This document shows positions 30,847-39,382 of a stretch of DNA of 64,000 nt, in pieces. Position 1 is the stretch's first letter. Every line of letters begins with the position of its first letter. The notes beneath the pieces are model-generated. The model was not told where the DNA came from. It worked only from the letters and a program-made list of their open reading frames with translations, and ran no database searches. Origin of the DNA: Eikenella corrodens (lineage in GTDB: Bacteria; Pseudomonadota; Gammaproteobacteria; Burkholderiales; Neisseriaceae); NCBI RefSeq assembly GCF_003990355.1, contig NZ_CP034670.1, positions 930,001-994,000 on the forward strand, given 5' to 3'. The position numbers and the translations under genes were made by a program.

Positions 30847-32808
30847 CTATTGCCCGCGCAGGAACAGGGCATCCAGGTCGGCGAGGGTGAGTTTCACCCA
30901 GGTGGGGCGGCCGTGGTTGCATTGGTTGCTGCGGGGGGTGTTTTCCATGTCGCGCAGCAGGGCGTTCATTTCGGGCAGGGTGAGGCGGCGGCCGGCGCGC
31001 ACGGAGCCGTGGCAGGCCATGGTGCTGAGGATGCGGTTTTCGCGCTCTTCCACGGTGTGGATGCTGCCGGTGTGGGCGGCTTCTTGCAGCATACTGCGGG
31101 CGAGCTCGGGAATATGGGCTTTGCCCAGCATCTGCGGCACGGCGCGCACAGCGATGGTGTGGCTGCCCACGGCGGAGCAGTCGAGGCCGTATTGGCGCAG
31201 CAAATCGGCGTGTTCGGCCAGGGCGGCCATTTCTTCGTGGCCGGCTTCGAAGCTCACGGGAATGAGCAGCTGCTGGCTGTGCAGGCTGCCATAGCTTTGG
31301 CGCTGGGCTTTCATTCTTTCGTAGTTCACGCGCTCGGCAGCGGCGTGCATGTCGATTAAGAGCAGGCTGTTTTCGGCTTGAGCCAGGATATAAATACCGA
31401 GCAGTTGGGCGATGGCGAAGCCCAGCGGGTGTTCTTCGGCATGGTTTTCAGGTAGCCGGGCGGCTTCCGCGCTTGATGCGAAGCGGCTTTGTTCGAGGGC
31501 GGCAAGCTCGGGGTCTTCGCTGCCGCTGGGTTTGTAGAGCTCGGCATAGGTTTGCCAGGCGGTGCGGCTTTCTTGCAGGGTAAGGCGTTGCTGCTGCGGG
31601 GCGCGGGCGGAGCTGTAAGCAACGGGGGTGCGGGCGTTCGGGCTACCTGAAACCGGGTTTGACGTATTGCCTGGCAGAAACTCGTTATGCTCGTTTTGGC
31701 TCAACCCGCTGTGCTCGTTTTTGCTGCGCAGAAGCTCGCCTTGCTCGCTTTCAGGTAGCCTTTGGCTGTGGATGTGTTGCAGCAGGCTGCCGGCGTTGCT
31801 CACGCTGTCGGTTTGGTTGGCGCGGGTGTCGGCCAGCGCTTTGTTCAGGGTGTGGAACACCAGTTGGTGTACGGCCTGGCTGTCGCGGAAGCGGATTTCG
31901 GTTTTGGTGGGGTGCACGTTCACGTCCACCATTTCGGGCGGCAGCTCGAGAAACAGCACGAAGGCGGGGGTGATTTGCTGGTGCAGTACGTCGCGGTAGG
32001 CCTGTTTGGCGGAGTGCAGCATCACTTTGTCGCGCACGAATCGGTTGTTTACAAAACAGTATTGCTGGCTGCTGCGGCCTTGGGCGAAGGTGGGTTTGGC
32101 AATGAGGCCGTGCAAACGGAGGATGCCGTTGCCGCTGTCGATGGGCAGGGAGGCGGCCTGAAAATCCGCACCCAGCACGGCGGCGATGCGCTCGTTTTGG
32201 CTTTGGGCGGGATATTTAGCGGTGGTTTTGCCGTTGTGGACGAGCTCGAAGGCGATGTGCGGGTTGGCCAGGGCGAGGCGGTCGAACACGGTGGCGCAGT
32301 GGGCGTATTCGGTGTTTTCGGATTTGAGGAATTTGCGCCGGGCGGGGGTGTTGAAAAAGAGGTCGGCCACTTCCACGCTGGTGCCCACCGGGTGGGCGGT
32401 AGCGGCGGCGGGTTCGATTTGCCCGTCGCGGGCGCGCACTTGGCGGGCGGCGGGGCTGCCTTCCTGGCGGCTGGTGAGGGTGAGGCGGGACACGGAGGCG
32501 ATGCTGGCCAGCCCTTCGCCGCGAAAACCCATGCTGCGCACGTGTTCCAAATCTTGCAGCGAGGCGATTTTGCTGGTGGCGTGGCGGGAGAGGGCGAGCG
32601 GGAGGTCGTCGGCGTGGATGCCGCTGCCGTTGTCGGCCACGCGGATGAGGCGGATGCCGCCGCCGGCCAGCTCGACTTGGATGCGGGTGGCGCCGGCATC
32701 AATGCTGTTTTCGATGATTTCTTTGAGCGCGGCGGCAGGGCGTTCCACCACTTCGCCGGCGGCGATTTGGTTCACAAGGTGGTCGGGCAGGGCATGGATA
32801 CGGGGCAT
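30847..32808 (-). CDS. mutL: DNA mismatch repair endonuclease MutL
   Basis: The 653-aa protein has an N-terminal GHKL ATPase (IAAGEVVERPAAALKEIIEN near residues 11-30; DNGSGIHADDLP; MGFRGEGLASIASVSRL). The linker (about residues 340-450) contains DUS-encoded peptides and a repeated KNEH/QNEH segment. The C-terminal domain has the endonuclease motif DMHAAAERVNYE, equivalent to DQHA(X)2E(X)4E, plus ACHGSVRAG and CNHGRPTW, so unlike E. coli MutL this one should nick DNA. mutS is not in the window. Confidence 0.95.
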   Translation of the reverse strand: MPRIHALPDHLVNQIAAGEVVERPAAALKEIIENSIDAGATRIQVELAGGGIRLIRVADNGSGIHADDLPLALSRHATSKIASLQDLEHVRSMGFRGEGLASIASVSRLTLTSRQEGSPAARQVRARDGQIEPAAATAHPVGTSVEVADLFFNTPARRKFLKSENTEYAHCATVFDRLALANPHIAFELVHNGKTTAKYPAQSQNERIAAVLGADFQAASLPIDSGNGILRLHGLIAKPTFAQGRSSQQYCFVNNRFVRDKVMLHSAKQAYRDVLHQQITPAFVLFLELPPEMVDVNVHPTKTEIRFRDSQAVHQLVFHTLNKALADTRANQTDSVSNAGSLLQHIHSQRLPESEQGELLRSKNEHSGLSQNEHNEFLPGNTSNPVSGSPNARTPVAYSSARAPQQQRLTLQESRTAWQTYAELYKPSGSEDPELAALEQSRFASSAEAARLPENHAEEHPLGFAIAQLLGIYILAQAENSLLLIDMHAAAERVNYERMKAQRQSYGSLHSQQLLIPVSFEAGHEEMAALAEHADLLRQYGLDCSAVGSHTIAVRAVPQMLGKAHIPELARSMLQEAAHTGSIHTVEERENRILSTMACHGSVRAGRRLTLPEMNALLRDMENTPRSNQCNHGRPTWVKLTLADLDALFLRGQ

Positions 32809-32824
32809 GATGGGTCTCGGGGTT

Positions 32825-32863
32825 GGGCTACCTGAAAAGGCTGGGTTTATTTTTCAGGTAGCC
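32825..32863. terminator. Inverted DUS pair between mutL and aroC
   Basis: GGCTACCTGAAAA and TTTTCAGGTAGCC flank a 14-nt loop. It lies just after the aroC stop and upstream of the mutL start. Confidence 0.6.
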
Positions 32864-32864
32864 T

Positions 32865-33968
32865 TCAACCGTTTTGCAGTTTGGCGATATCGGGCGTGAT
32901 CACGCGCACATCGGCGTTTTGGGCGCGGTGGCGCAAGGCGTGGTCGGCGAGCACGAGGGCGAGCATGGCTTCGGCGATGGGGGCGGCACGCAGGCCGACG
33001 CAGGGGTCGTGGCGGCCGTGGGTTTCGAGCATCACGGGCTGGCCGTGGATGTCGATGCTGCGGCGCGGCGTGGCGATGGAGCTGGTGGGCTTCACGGCGA
33101 AGTCGGCGCGGATGGTTTGGCCGGTGGAAATGCCGCCGAGGATGCCGCCGGCATGGTTGCTGGCGAAACCTTGCGGCGTGAGCTCGTCGCCGTGTTGGCT
33201 GCCGCGTTGGCGCACCACGTCGAAGCCGTCGCCGACGGACACGGCTTTCACGGCGTTGATGCCCATCAGGGCGTGGGCGATGTCGGCATCCAGTCGGTCA
33301 AACACGGGCTCGCCGAGGCCGACGGGGACGTTGCGCGCTTCAATATGCAGTTTTGCGCCCACGGAATCGAGCGATTTGCGCACAGAGTCCATGTAGTTTT
33401 CCAAGTCGGCAATTTGGCTTTGATTGGCGGCAAAGAAGGGGTTTTGGCCGATCAATTCTTCGCCTTCAAATGCGATTTCGAGCTCACCCACCTGGCTTAC
33501 CCAGCAGACGATTTTGGTGCCGAATTGCTCGCGCAGCCATTTTTTGGCCACGGCACCGGCAGCCACGCGGGCGGCGGTTTCACGGGCGGAGCTTCTGCCG
33601 CCGCCGCGATAGTCGCGGATGCCGTATTTGTGCCAATAGGTGTAGTCGGCATGGCCGGGGCGGAATTGTTGGGCGATGTTGCCGTAGTCGCGGCTGCGTT
33701 GGTCGGTGTTGCGGATGAAAAGGGCGATGGGTGTGCCGGTGGTGCGCCCTTCAAACACGCCGGAGAGGATTTCCACCTGGTCTGCTTCGCGCCGCTGGGT
33801 AACGTGGCGGCTGGTGCCGGGGCGGCGGCGGTCGAGGTCGGGCTGGATGTCGGCTTCGGCCAGAGGCAGGCCGGGCGGGCAGCCGTCGATGACGCAGCCG
33901 ATGCCTGCACCGTGGCTTTCGCCGAAGGTGGTGATGCGGAAGAGTTGTCCGAAGGAGTTGCCGGGCAT
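32865..33968 (-). CDS. aroC: Chorismate synthase
   Basis: The 367-aa enzyme eliminates phosphate from EPSP to give chorismate, using reduced FMN. It starts MPGNSFGQLFRITTFGESHG (signature 1); DRRRPGTSRHVTQRREADQV and GGRSSARETAARVAAGAVAK are the other conserved blocks, and SNHAGGILGGISTGQTI follows. The length is typical. It is the last step of the shikimate pathway before aromatic amino acids; no other aro gene lies nearby. Confidence 0.97.
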   Translation of the reverse strand: MPGNSFGQLFRITTFGESHGAGIGCVIDGCPPGLPLAEADIQPDLDRRRPGTSRHVTQRREADQVEILSGVFEGRTTGTPIALFIRNTDQRSRDYGNIAQQFRPGHADYTYWHKYGIRDYRGGGRSSARETAARVAAGAVAKKWLREQFGTKIVCWVSQVGELEIAFEGEELIGQNPFFAANQSQIADLENYMDSVRKSLDSVGAKLHIEARNVPVGLGEPVFDRLDADIAHALMGINAVKAVSVGDGFDVVRQRGSQHGDELTPQGFASNHAGGILGGISTGQTIRADFAVKPTSSIATPRRSIDIHGQPVMLETHGRHDPCVGLRAAPIAEAMLALVLADHALRHRAQNADVRVITPDIAKLQNG

Positions 33969-34032
33969 GATGGTGGAGATCAGAAGGGTGGAAAGATGCG
34001 GGCGAGTTTAGCACAAAGGCGGCGTGCGGATT

Positions 34033-34068
34033 GAAGGCTACCTGAAAAATCATTTTCAGGTAGCCTTC
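34033..34068. terminator. Tight DUS-pair hairpin
   Basis: GAAGGCTACCTGAAAAAT and ATTTTCAGGTAGCCTTC form a near-perfect stem. It is upstream of aroC and may insulate it from the repeat region. Confidence 0.7.
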
Positions 34069-34126
34069 CTCATATACAAATCCTAAAAAGGAAATTATCC
34101 ATCAACCTATTGAACTTGCTACCCCT

Positions 34127-34387
34127 CTGCTGGCGCAGCCGAACGGAGCGCGGTTTTTTGGGGAATAAGGGCTTGCGTGTTCGAAGCGGCATAGCCGCAA
34201 GTTGCGAGCCTGCCAGAAAAACCGTGTGCAGTGAGGGAAGTTTGGCGGAGCCAAACCTGCAACCGCAGTCGCTTTTCTTTGCTTCCTTTCTTTGGCGAAG
34301 CAAAGAAAACGAGGTCTCCGAAGGAGGACGAGTTTCAGCGAAGCTAAATGAGTGCCCCGCGCCGGCATGAGGCGCAAAGGTGAACAG
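34127..34387 (+). repeat. Dispersed hairpin-rich repeat, copy B
   Basis: Same orientation as the 3321-3680 copy and strongly similar, starting CTGCTGGCGCAGCCGAACGG and ending at AGGCGCAAAGGTGAACAG. Hairpins: GCGGCATAGCCGC, GTTTGGCGGAGCCAAAC, CTTTGGCGAAGCAAAG and TTTCAGCGAAGCTAAA. The distal hairpins of copy A are missing. The rest of 34068-34527 has one DUS at each end and no gene. Confidence 0.8.
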
Positions 34388-34527
34388 AACAGGAAGAAGG
34401 AAGGCTACCTGAAATTTTGCCAATCGCTGGAAACCCATTTCACGATTGATGAATAACCTATCGTTTCTGCCAAGTTTCGGAAGAGCTGAGAAATTTATTT
34501 TCAGGTAGCCTTCGGTTATTCGGCAGC

Positions 34528-34869
34528 CTAAGCCTTTTTCACAAATTCGGATTTGAGGTTGAGCGCGGTGCCGTTTACTTTGCAGGCGATGTCGTGGTCG
34601 CCTTCCTGCAGGCGGATGTTTTTCACTTTGGTGCCTTGCTTGAGCACCAGCGAGCTGCCTTTCACTTTCAGGTCTTTGAGCAGCACTACGCTATCGCCGT
34701 TGGCCAGCGGTGTGCCGTGGGCATCAACTGCGCTGAGGGTGTCGTCTGCCTCGGCAGCGGCATCGGCCTGGGCCGGCCATTCGTGGGCGCATTCCGGGCA
34801 AACGAGGTTGGCGCCGTCTTCATAGGTGTATTCGGATTGGCATTGCGGGCAGGGTGGGAGGGTAGTCAT
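34528..34869 (-). CDS. yjdM: YjdM (PhnA-like) zinc-ribbon protein
   Basis: The 113-aa product has an N-terminal zinc ribbon CPQCQSEYTYEDGANLVCPE with four Cys ligands (CxxC pairs), followed by the PhnA/YjdM domain (LANGDSVVLLKDLKVKGSS, QEGDHDIACKVNGTALNLKS). The family was once linked to alkylphosphonate use, but that is unproven. A Correia element ends only 23 nt upstream of its start and may supply its promoter. Confidence 0.92.
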   Translation of the reverse strand: MTTLPPCPQCQSEYTYEDGANLVCPECAHEWPAQADAAAEADDTLSAVDAHGTPLANGDSVVLLKDLKVKGSSLVLKQGTKVKNIRLQEGDHDIACKVNGTALNLKSEFVKKA

Positions 34870-34891
34870 TCGTTTTCCTTGTGGTTTGAAA

Positions 34892-34995
34892 TATAGTGGA
34901 TTAACAAAAACCAGTACAGCGTTGTCTCGCCTTGCCGTAACGTGTGTGCTGTCTGCGGCTCGCCGCCTTGTCCTGATTTTTGTTAATCCACTATA
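34892..34995. mobile_element. Correia element (CREE), 104 bp, upstream of yjdM
   Basis: TATAGTGGATTAAC...GTTAATCCACTATA with the common core. It is between the divergently spaced yjdM start (34869) and the leuB terminator. Confidence 0.9.
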
Positions 34996-35000
34996 GTTGG

Positions 35001-35040
35001 GAGGCTACCTGAAAGCTGGCAACGGCTTTCAGGTAGCCTG
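35001..35040 (-). terminator. DUS-pair terminator of leuB
   Basis: GAGGCTACCTGAAAGC and GCTTTCAGGTAGCCTG form a hairpin just past the leuB stop. Confidence 0.7.
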
Positions 35041-35053
35041 ATGGGGCGGCGGA

Positions 35054-36127
35054 TTATAACGCGGCCAGCACGGCATCGCCCATTTCGGAGCAGGAAACGA
35101 GCATGGTGGTGCCTTGTTCGTAAATATCGGCAGTGCGCAGCCCCTGTTCCAGCACTCTCTGCACGGCGTTTTCCACCTGTGCGGCGCGCGCTTCGTCGTT
35201 CAGGCTGTAGCGCAGCAGCATGGCCAGCGAGAGGATGGTAGCGAGCGGGTTGGCTTTGTTTTGCCCCGCGATGTCGGGGGCGGAGCCGTGCGAGGGTTCG
35301 TATAGGCCTTTGCCGTTTTCGTCCAGCGAGGCGGAGGGCAACATGCCGATAGAGCCGGTGAGCATGGAGGCTTCATCGGAGAGGATGTCGCCGAAAATGT
35401 TGCCGGTAGCAATCACGTCGAATTGCTTGGGCGCGCGCACGAGCTGCATGGCAGCGTTGTCCACATACATGTGGGAAAGCTCAACGTCGGGGTATTGTTG
35501 GCCGATTTCTTCGAAGATTTCGCGCCAGAGTTCGGTGGTTTCCAACACGTTGGCTTTGCCCACGGAGCAGACTTTTTTGCTGCGTTTCTGCGCGGCACGG
35601 AAGGCAACGTGGGCGATGCGGCGGATTTCGCTTTCGCTGTAGCGCATGGTGTTGAAGCCTTCGCGCTCGCCGTTTTCCAGCGTACGGATGCCGCGCGGTT
35701 CGCCGAAATAGATGTCACCGGTGAGCTCGCGCACGATGAGGATGTCGAGGCCTGCGACGATTTCGGGTTTGAGCGTGGAGGCGTTGGCCAGTTCTTTATA
35801 CAAAATGGCGGGGCGCAGGTTGGCAAACAAATTCAAATCTTTGCGGATGGACAAGAGGCCGCGTTCGGGGCGCAGCGGGCGGTCAAGCTGGTCGTATTGG
35901 GGCGAACCGACTGCGCCAAGCAGCACGGCATCGGCGGCGCGGCACAGGGTTTGCGTGAACTCGGGATAGGGGCTGCCGAATTGGTCGTAGGCTTCGCCGC
36001 CTAGAGGAGCGTATTCGTAGGATACGTCCAGGCCTTGTTCAATCAATTTATCGAGCACGCGTACGGCTTCGCGCACGATTTCGGGGCCGATGCCGTCGCC
36101 TTTGAGGATGGCTAGTTTTTTGGTCAT
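35054..36127 (-). CDS. leuB: 3-isopropylmalate dehydrogenase
   Basis: The 357-aa enzyme oxidises and decarboxylates 3-isopropylmalate to 2-oxoisocaproate with NAD+, the third step of leucine synthesis. It starts MTKKLAILKGDGIGPEIVRE. RELTGDIYFGEPRG, the catalytic VDNAAMQLV region and NIFGDILSDEASMLTGSIGM are all present. It lies about 2.5 kb after leuD and 4.2 kb after leuC on the same strand, with unrelated genes between. A Correia element ends 32 nt upstream of its start. Confidence 0.97.
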   Translation of the reverse strand: MTKKLAILKGDGIGPEIVREAVRVLDKLIEQGLDVSYEYAPLGGEAYDQFGSPYPEFTQTLCRAADAVLLGAVGSPQYDQLDRPLRPERGLLSIRKDLNLFANLRPAILYKELANASTLKPEIVAGLDILIVRELTGDIYFGEPRGIRTLENGEREGFNTMRYSESEIRRIAHVAFRAAQKRSKKVCSVGKANVLETTELWREIFEEIGQQYPDVELSHMYVDNAAMQLVRAPKQFDVIATGNIFGDILSDEASMLTGSIGMLPSASLDENGKGLYEPSHGSAPDIAGQNKANPLATILSLAMLLRYSLNDEARAAQVENAVQRVLEQGLRTADIYEQGTTMLVSCSEMGDAVLAAL

Positions 36128-36158
36128 GAGGGTAAGTCCTTTATAGAAGGTGGATAAC

Positions 36159-36263
36159 TATAGTGAATTAAATTTAAACCAGTACAGCGTTGGCTCGCCT
36201 TGCCGTAACGTGTGTACTGTCTGCGGCTCGCCGCCTTGTCCTGATTTTTGTTAATCCACTATA
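36159..36263. mobile_element. Correia element (CREE), 105 bp, upstream of leuB
   Basis: TATAGTGAATTAAATTTAAACC...GTTAATCCACTATA, core as in the other copies. Its edge is 32 nt from the leuB ATG, so leuB expression may depend on it. Confidence 0.9.
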
Positions 36264-36307
36264 TTTTTAGGCAGCTTCATTCAGATGAAAGAGGCTACCT
36301 GAAAACC

Positions 36308-37150
36308 TTAATGGGGCTGAAACAGGCTGATTTCGCCGTTGTGGTATTGGTAGAGCAGGGTGGAAATGGTGTAGGGGCCTTCTTCGGCAATCTGTGCGGC
36401 GGCAACCTTCAGGGTGGCGATGGCGCCCTCGTCGGAGGGGTTGCACAAAATCAGCACGTTGCGCGCGGGAATGGCCAGCACGGGGTTGGCGGGCAGCACG
36501 GAGTCGCTCGGCAGGATTTCGTTTAAGAGCAGGATGAGGGAGGCGTCGTAGTCGCTGTCGAGCAGGATTTGGGTGAGGCTGCTTTCCTCTACGTGCTCAA
36601 TCTGTATTTTGCCCTGCATATATTGGCGCAGGTTGGCGAGGGCGGTGTGGTGCAGGGCGGCATCGTCGGCTAAGCCGGCGGCAACGGCGTCTTCGCGGCT
36701 GAAAGAGCGCATGGCTTCGCCGGTGTCGAGCATATAGAGCAGCACCAAATCGCCGGCAATCGGGCGGTAGATAACGGATTCTTCGGGCTCGGTGCCGGAT
36801 ACTTGGGCAGCCTGCCGCAGCTGTTCGAGCCAGAGGCCGTTTTTAATCACGGGGAATACCTGCTCGGCACGGGCCGGCGGCCGCTCGGCCATCATTTGCC
36901 GCACCACGGCGGCGTTGGCGGCGAGGAGGGTGTCTAAATCAGCCGGGGATTGCAGATAGCGGGCGTAGTGGTTGCCCAGATAGAGCTTGCCTTCGCCCAC
37001 CTGCAACACGGTGTCTTCAAGGCTTTCGCCCCATTCGATTTGCGCATCCACGGCACAATCGCGGCGGATGTGCTCGGCAAAGTGTTGGATAAACTGCCGC
37101 CAATCCATTGTTTTCGGCTTGCGGCCGAAGAGTTTGCTGAAGAAAGACAT
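36308..37150 (-). CDS. DUF1444 (UPF0354, YtpQ-like) protein
   Basis: The 280-aa soluble protein starts MSFFSKLFGRKPKTMDWRQF. Middle blocks such as FPVIKNGLWLEQLRQ, GDLVLLYMLDTGEAMRS and ANPVLAIPARNVLILCNPSD are recognisable from the DUF1444 family seen in Firmicutes (YtpQ) and Neisseriaceae. The function is unknown. The gene stands alone between leuB and the DUF2625 gene. Confidence 0.75.
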   Translation of the reverse strand: MSFFSKLFGRKPKTMDWRQFIQHFAEHIRRDCAVDAQIEWGESLEDTVLQVGEGKLYLGNHYARYLQSPADLDTLLAANAAVVRQMMAERPPARAEQVFPVIKNGLWLEQLRQAAQVSGTEPEESVIYRPIAGDLVLLYMLDTGEAMRSFSREDAVAAGLADDAALHHTALANLRQYMQGKIQIEHVEESSLTQILLDSDYDASLILLLNEILPSDSVLPANPVLAIPARNVLILCNPSDEGAIATLKVAAAQIAEEGPYTISTLLYQYHNGEISLFQPH

Positions 37151-37277
37151 TTTCCGATTCCTTTGTTGTTATGAAATGTTTATCCGGCGGCCTGAAGGCT
37201 ACCTGAAAATGGGCGGTGCGTGATTTGATTTTATTATTGTGCGTGATAGCGGGAGACATAAAGGCTACCTGAAAAAC

Positions 37278-37718
37278 TTACTTAATGCGGCAATCTGTGC
37301 TGCGGATTTTAAACACCGCTTTGCGGATGGTTTGCCCGGGCTGGCCCACAAGCGGGGCGTGGCCGTCGTTGGGGAAGAAGAGGGCAAATTCGCCTGTTTC
37401 CAAATCAAACCATGTTTCCGGCGTGCAGCGGAAAAATTCGATATCGCGCTCTTCGTTATAGCCTTGGCCGCGCGGCAGGCGGGGGCTGCCCGAGCCTAGG
37501 ATGCGCAGCCAGCCGTGGTCGATGAGGATGCCACCGCTTTCATACACCACCGCGCCCATCACGGAACGGGTGCTTACTTGGGTTTTCACCAGTTCGGCTT
37601 CTGCGGCGGCCGGGTCGCGCGGCAGGACTTCCACCGGATTGGCGGCTTCGGCAAGCCATTCTTGAATCAGCGGCCATGCAGGGTCGGCGGTGTTGATGAG
37701 GTCGGCTAGCGTTTTCAT
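37278..37718 (-). CDS. DUF2625 family protein
   Basis: The 146-aa soluble protein contains the conserved MGAVVYESGGILIDHGWLRI segment and then LGSGSPRLPRG, and the PETWFDLETGEFALFFPNDG block. The family is annotated DUF2625 in many Gram-negatives with no known role. It lies 57 nt downstream of the glycosylase-like gene on the same strand. Confidence 0.8.
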   Translation of the reverse strand: MKTLADLINTADPAWPLIQEWLAEAANPVEVLPRDPAAAEAELVKTQVSTRSVMGAVVYESGGILIDHGWLRILGSGSPRLPRGQGYNEERDIEFFRCTPETWFDLETGEFALFFPNDGHAPLVGQPGQTIRKAVFKIRSTDCRIK

Positions 37719-37734
37719 ATAAGGCTACCTGAAA

Positions 37735-37766
37735 ATGAGCGAAGCGAATTTCTGCGAAGCTAAAAA
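37735..37766. repeat. Fragment of the hairpin-rich repeat next to a DUS
   Basis: GAGCGAAGCGAATTTCTGCG followed by AAGCTAAA directly follows a DUS at 37722. The same GAATTTCTGCGAAGC module is in the long copies. Confidence 0.5.
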
Positions 37767-37774
37767 TGGTTGGG

Positions 37775-38152
37775 TCAAACAGCCGGTTGGATGGCTATGC
37801 CTTTATTGCGCAGGTTCGCCAAGCATTCGGCAAGGTAGTCATCGTCGTGTTCGGCATAAATCGGGCTGCCGACAGATTCTTCCGCCAAATCGGGATAGGG
37901 TGGGCAGGTGTTGCCGCGATGGTTTTTGTCGCGCCACGCGGGATCTGGCCGGTAGCCGCGCTGCTGCATTTCGTCCATGATGAGGACGTGGTAGGCGTAG
38001 AGCAGATAAGGGCTGTGGGCGAAGACGTAGTTTACGGTGGCATGAGGCCTGCCCCAGCTGTTGCCGCGCAGGGCGGCGCATTCGCGGTGTTGGCCGAGCA
38101 GTTGGGCGCGGGGGAGTTGGGGGATAAGGGCTTGGTGCCACAGGCGCATCAA
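37775..38152 (-). CDS. Pyrimidine dimer DNA glycosylase-like protein (TIGR02328 type)
   Basis: The 125-aa product starts MRLWHQALIPQLPRAQLLGQ (an additional Met precedes). This matches the small family that aligns with T4 endonuclease V-like pyrimidine dimer glycosylases (compare LADQHLMAEYRE with LLGQHRECAALRG). HATVNYVFAHSPYLLYAYH and the C-terminal PIYAEHDDDYLAECLANLRN are family-typical. UV repair activity is unproven. The start could be 38152 or 38149. Confidence 0.7.
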   Translation of the reverse strand: MMRLWHQALIPQLPRAQLLGQHRECAALRGNSWGRPHATVNYVFAHSPYLLYAYHVLIMDEMQQRGYRPDPAWRDKNHRGNTCPPYPDLAEESVGSPIYAEHDDDYLAECLANLRNKGIAIQPAV

Positions 38153-38214
38153 TCAGGCCTCCGTAAAAGTGCAGGCTGCTTTTTGGCAATCGAAAAGCAG
38201 CCTGCACATTATTT

Positions 38215-38568
38215 TCACTCGATGGCGCGGTATTCGCCCGTCCATTCGCCATTGGGCGCGGCGGCATCGGTTTTCATTTTTCCGTTGCGTCGGTCGATTT
38301 CATAACTGAGCAGACGCGGAGCAGTTGCTGGGTCGCCGCCGCATTGGGCATCGTGTTTTTCGCGCACGTCCACCCTATAGCCGTTTCTGGTTTTCTCGGC
38401 CATAAACATCAGGCATTCGGGCTTCTGGCTGACCAGATGATTGCGGGGCACGGATTCGGACACGAGCCGAATCGCCTGCGCTTCGCTGCGTACGCTTTGG
38501 GCATGTGCGGGCAGCACGGTAGCAGCCGACAGGACGGCCAAACAATAGATAGATTTCAATTTCATCAT
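38215..38568 (-). CDS. Small secreted hypothetical protein
   Basis: The product is about 117 aa with a signal peptide (MKLKSIYCLAVLSAATVLPA, cleavage near HAQ). Two Cys in the mature part (ECLMF, AQCGG) could form a disulfide. YRVDVREKHDAQCGG and LLSYEIDRRNGKM suggest a beta-rich domain. The start at 38568 follows AAAGGAAAC; 38565 is an alternative and the ORF extends to 38586. No family was recognised. Confidence 0.65.
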   Translation of the reverse strand: MMKLKSIYCLAVLSAATVLPAHAQSVRSEAQAIRLVSESVPRNHLVSQKPECLMFMAEKTRNGYRVDVREKHDAQCGGDPATAPRLLSYEIDRRNGKMKTDAAAPNGEWTGEYRAIE

Positions 38569-38639
38569 GTTTCCTTTTATGCGCAATAAAAAACACCGGC
38601 AACCGACGTCTGCGCATGGGATATAGGCTGCCTGCCATT

Positions 38640-39281
38640 TCAGCCGTTAAACAGCCAAGGTTGGCTTTGGCGGCGCTGTGCTTCAAATGCTTTAATGTCG
38701 TCCGCATGCTGCAAGGTCAGGCCGATTTCGTCCAAGCCGTTTAAGAGGCAGTGTTTGCGGTGTTCGGTGATATCGAAAGGGAATGTTTCGCCGCTTGGCG
38801 TGGTTACGGTCTGTTTTTCCAAATCAATGTTTAATCGGTAGCCTTCGGTGGCGTAGGTTTCTTGGAACAGCTTTTCTACTTGCTCTTCGGTCAGCACGAT
38901 GGGCAGCAGGCCGTTTTTGTAGCAGTTGTTGAAGAAGATATCGGCAAAGCTAGGGGCGATGACGGCACGGAAGCCGTAGTCGTCCAATGCCCAAGGGGCG
39001 TGTTCGCGGCTTGAGCCGCAGCCGAAGTTTTTGCGCGTGAGCAGGATTTGCGCGCCTTGGTAGCGCGGCTGGTTCAGTGAAAAATCGGGATTGAGCGGGC
39101 GCTTGCTGTTGTCCATACCCGGCTCGCCGTGGTCGAGATAACGCCATTCGTCGAAGCAGTTCACGCCGAAGCCGCTGCGTTTAATGGATTTGAGGAATTG
39201 TTTGGGGATAATGGCGTCGGTGTCCACATTATTGCGGTCGAGCGGGGCGACGATGGCAGTGAGCTGGGTAAAGGCTTTCAT
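38640..39281 (-). CDS. leuD: 3-isopropylmalate dehydratase small subunit
   Basis: The 213-aa subunit pairs with LeuC to isomerise 2- to 3-isopropylmalate. It starts MKAFTQLTAIVAPLDRNNVD; TDAIIPKQFLK, FGCGSSREHAPWALDDYGF (the swivel-domain motif) and NCYKNGLLPI are all present. Length is normal. leuC lies about 1.1 kb upstream on the same strand with two small genes and a Correia element between, so co-transcription is uncertain. Confidence 0.96.
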   Translation of the reverse strand: MKAFTQLTAIVAPLDRNNVDTDAIIPKQFLKSIKRSGFGVNCFDEWRYLDHGEPGMDNSKRPLNPDFSLNQPRYQGAQILLTRKNFGCGSSREHAPWALDDYGFRAVIAPSFADIFFNNCYKNGLLPIVLTEEQVEKLFQETYATEGYRLNIDLEKQTVTTPSGETFPFDITEHRKHCLLNGLDEIGLTLQHADDIKAFEAQRRQSQPWLFNG

Positions 39282-39382
39282 GGCGGGTCTTTGTGGTTTG
39301 CTTAAAGGCTACCTGAAAATGTAACCTTATATTTATATGCTATTTTCATTCCGGCAGGCGCTCGGCCTGCCGGATGCTTGGT

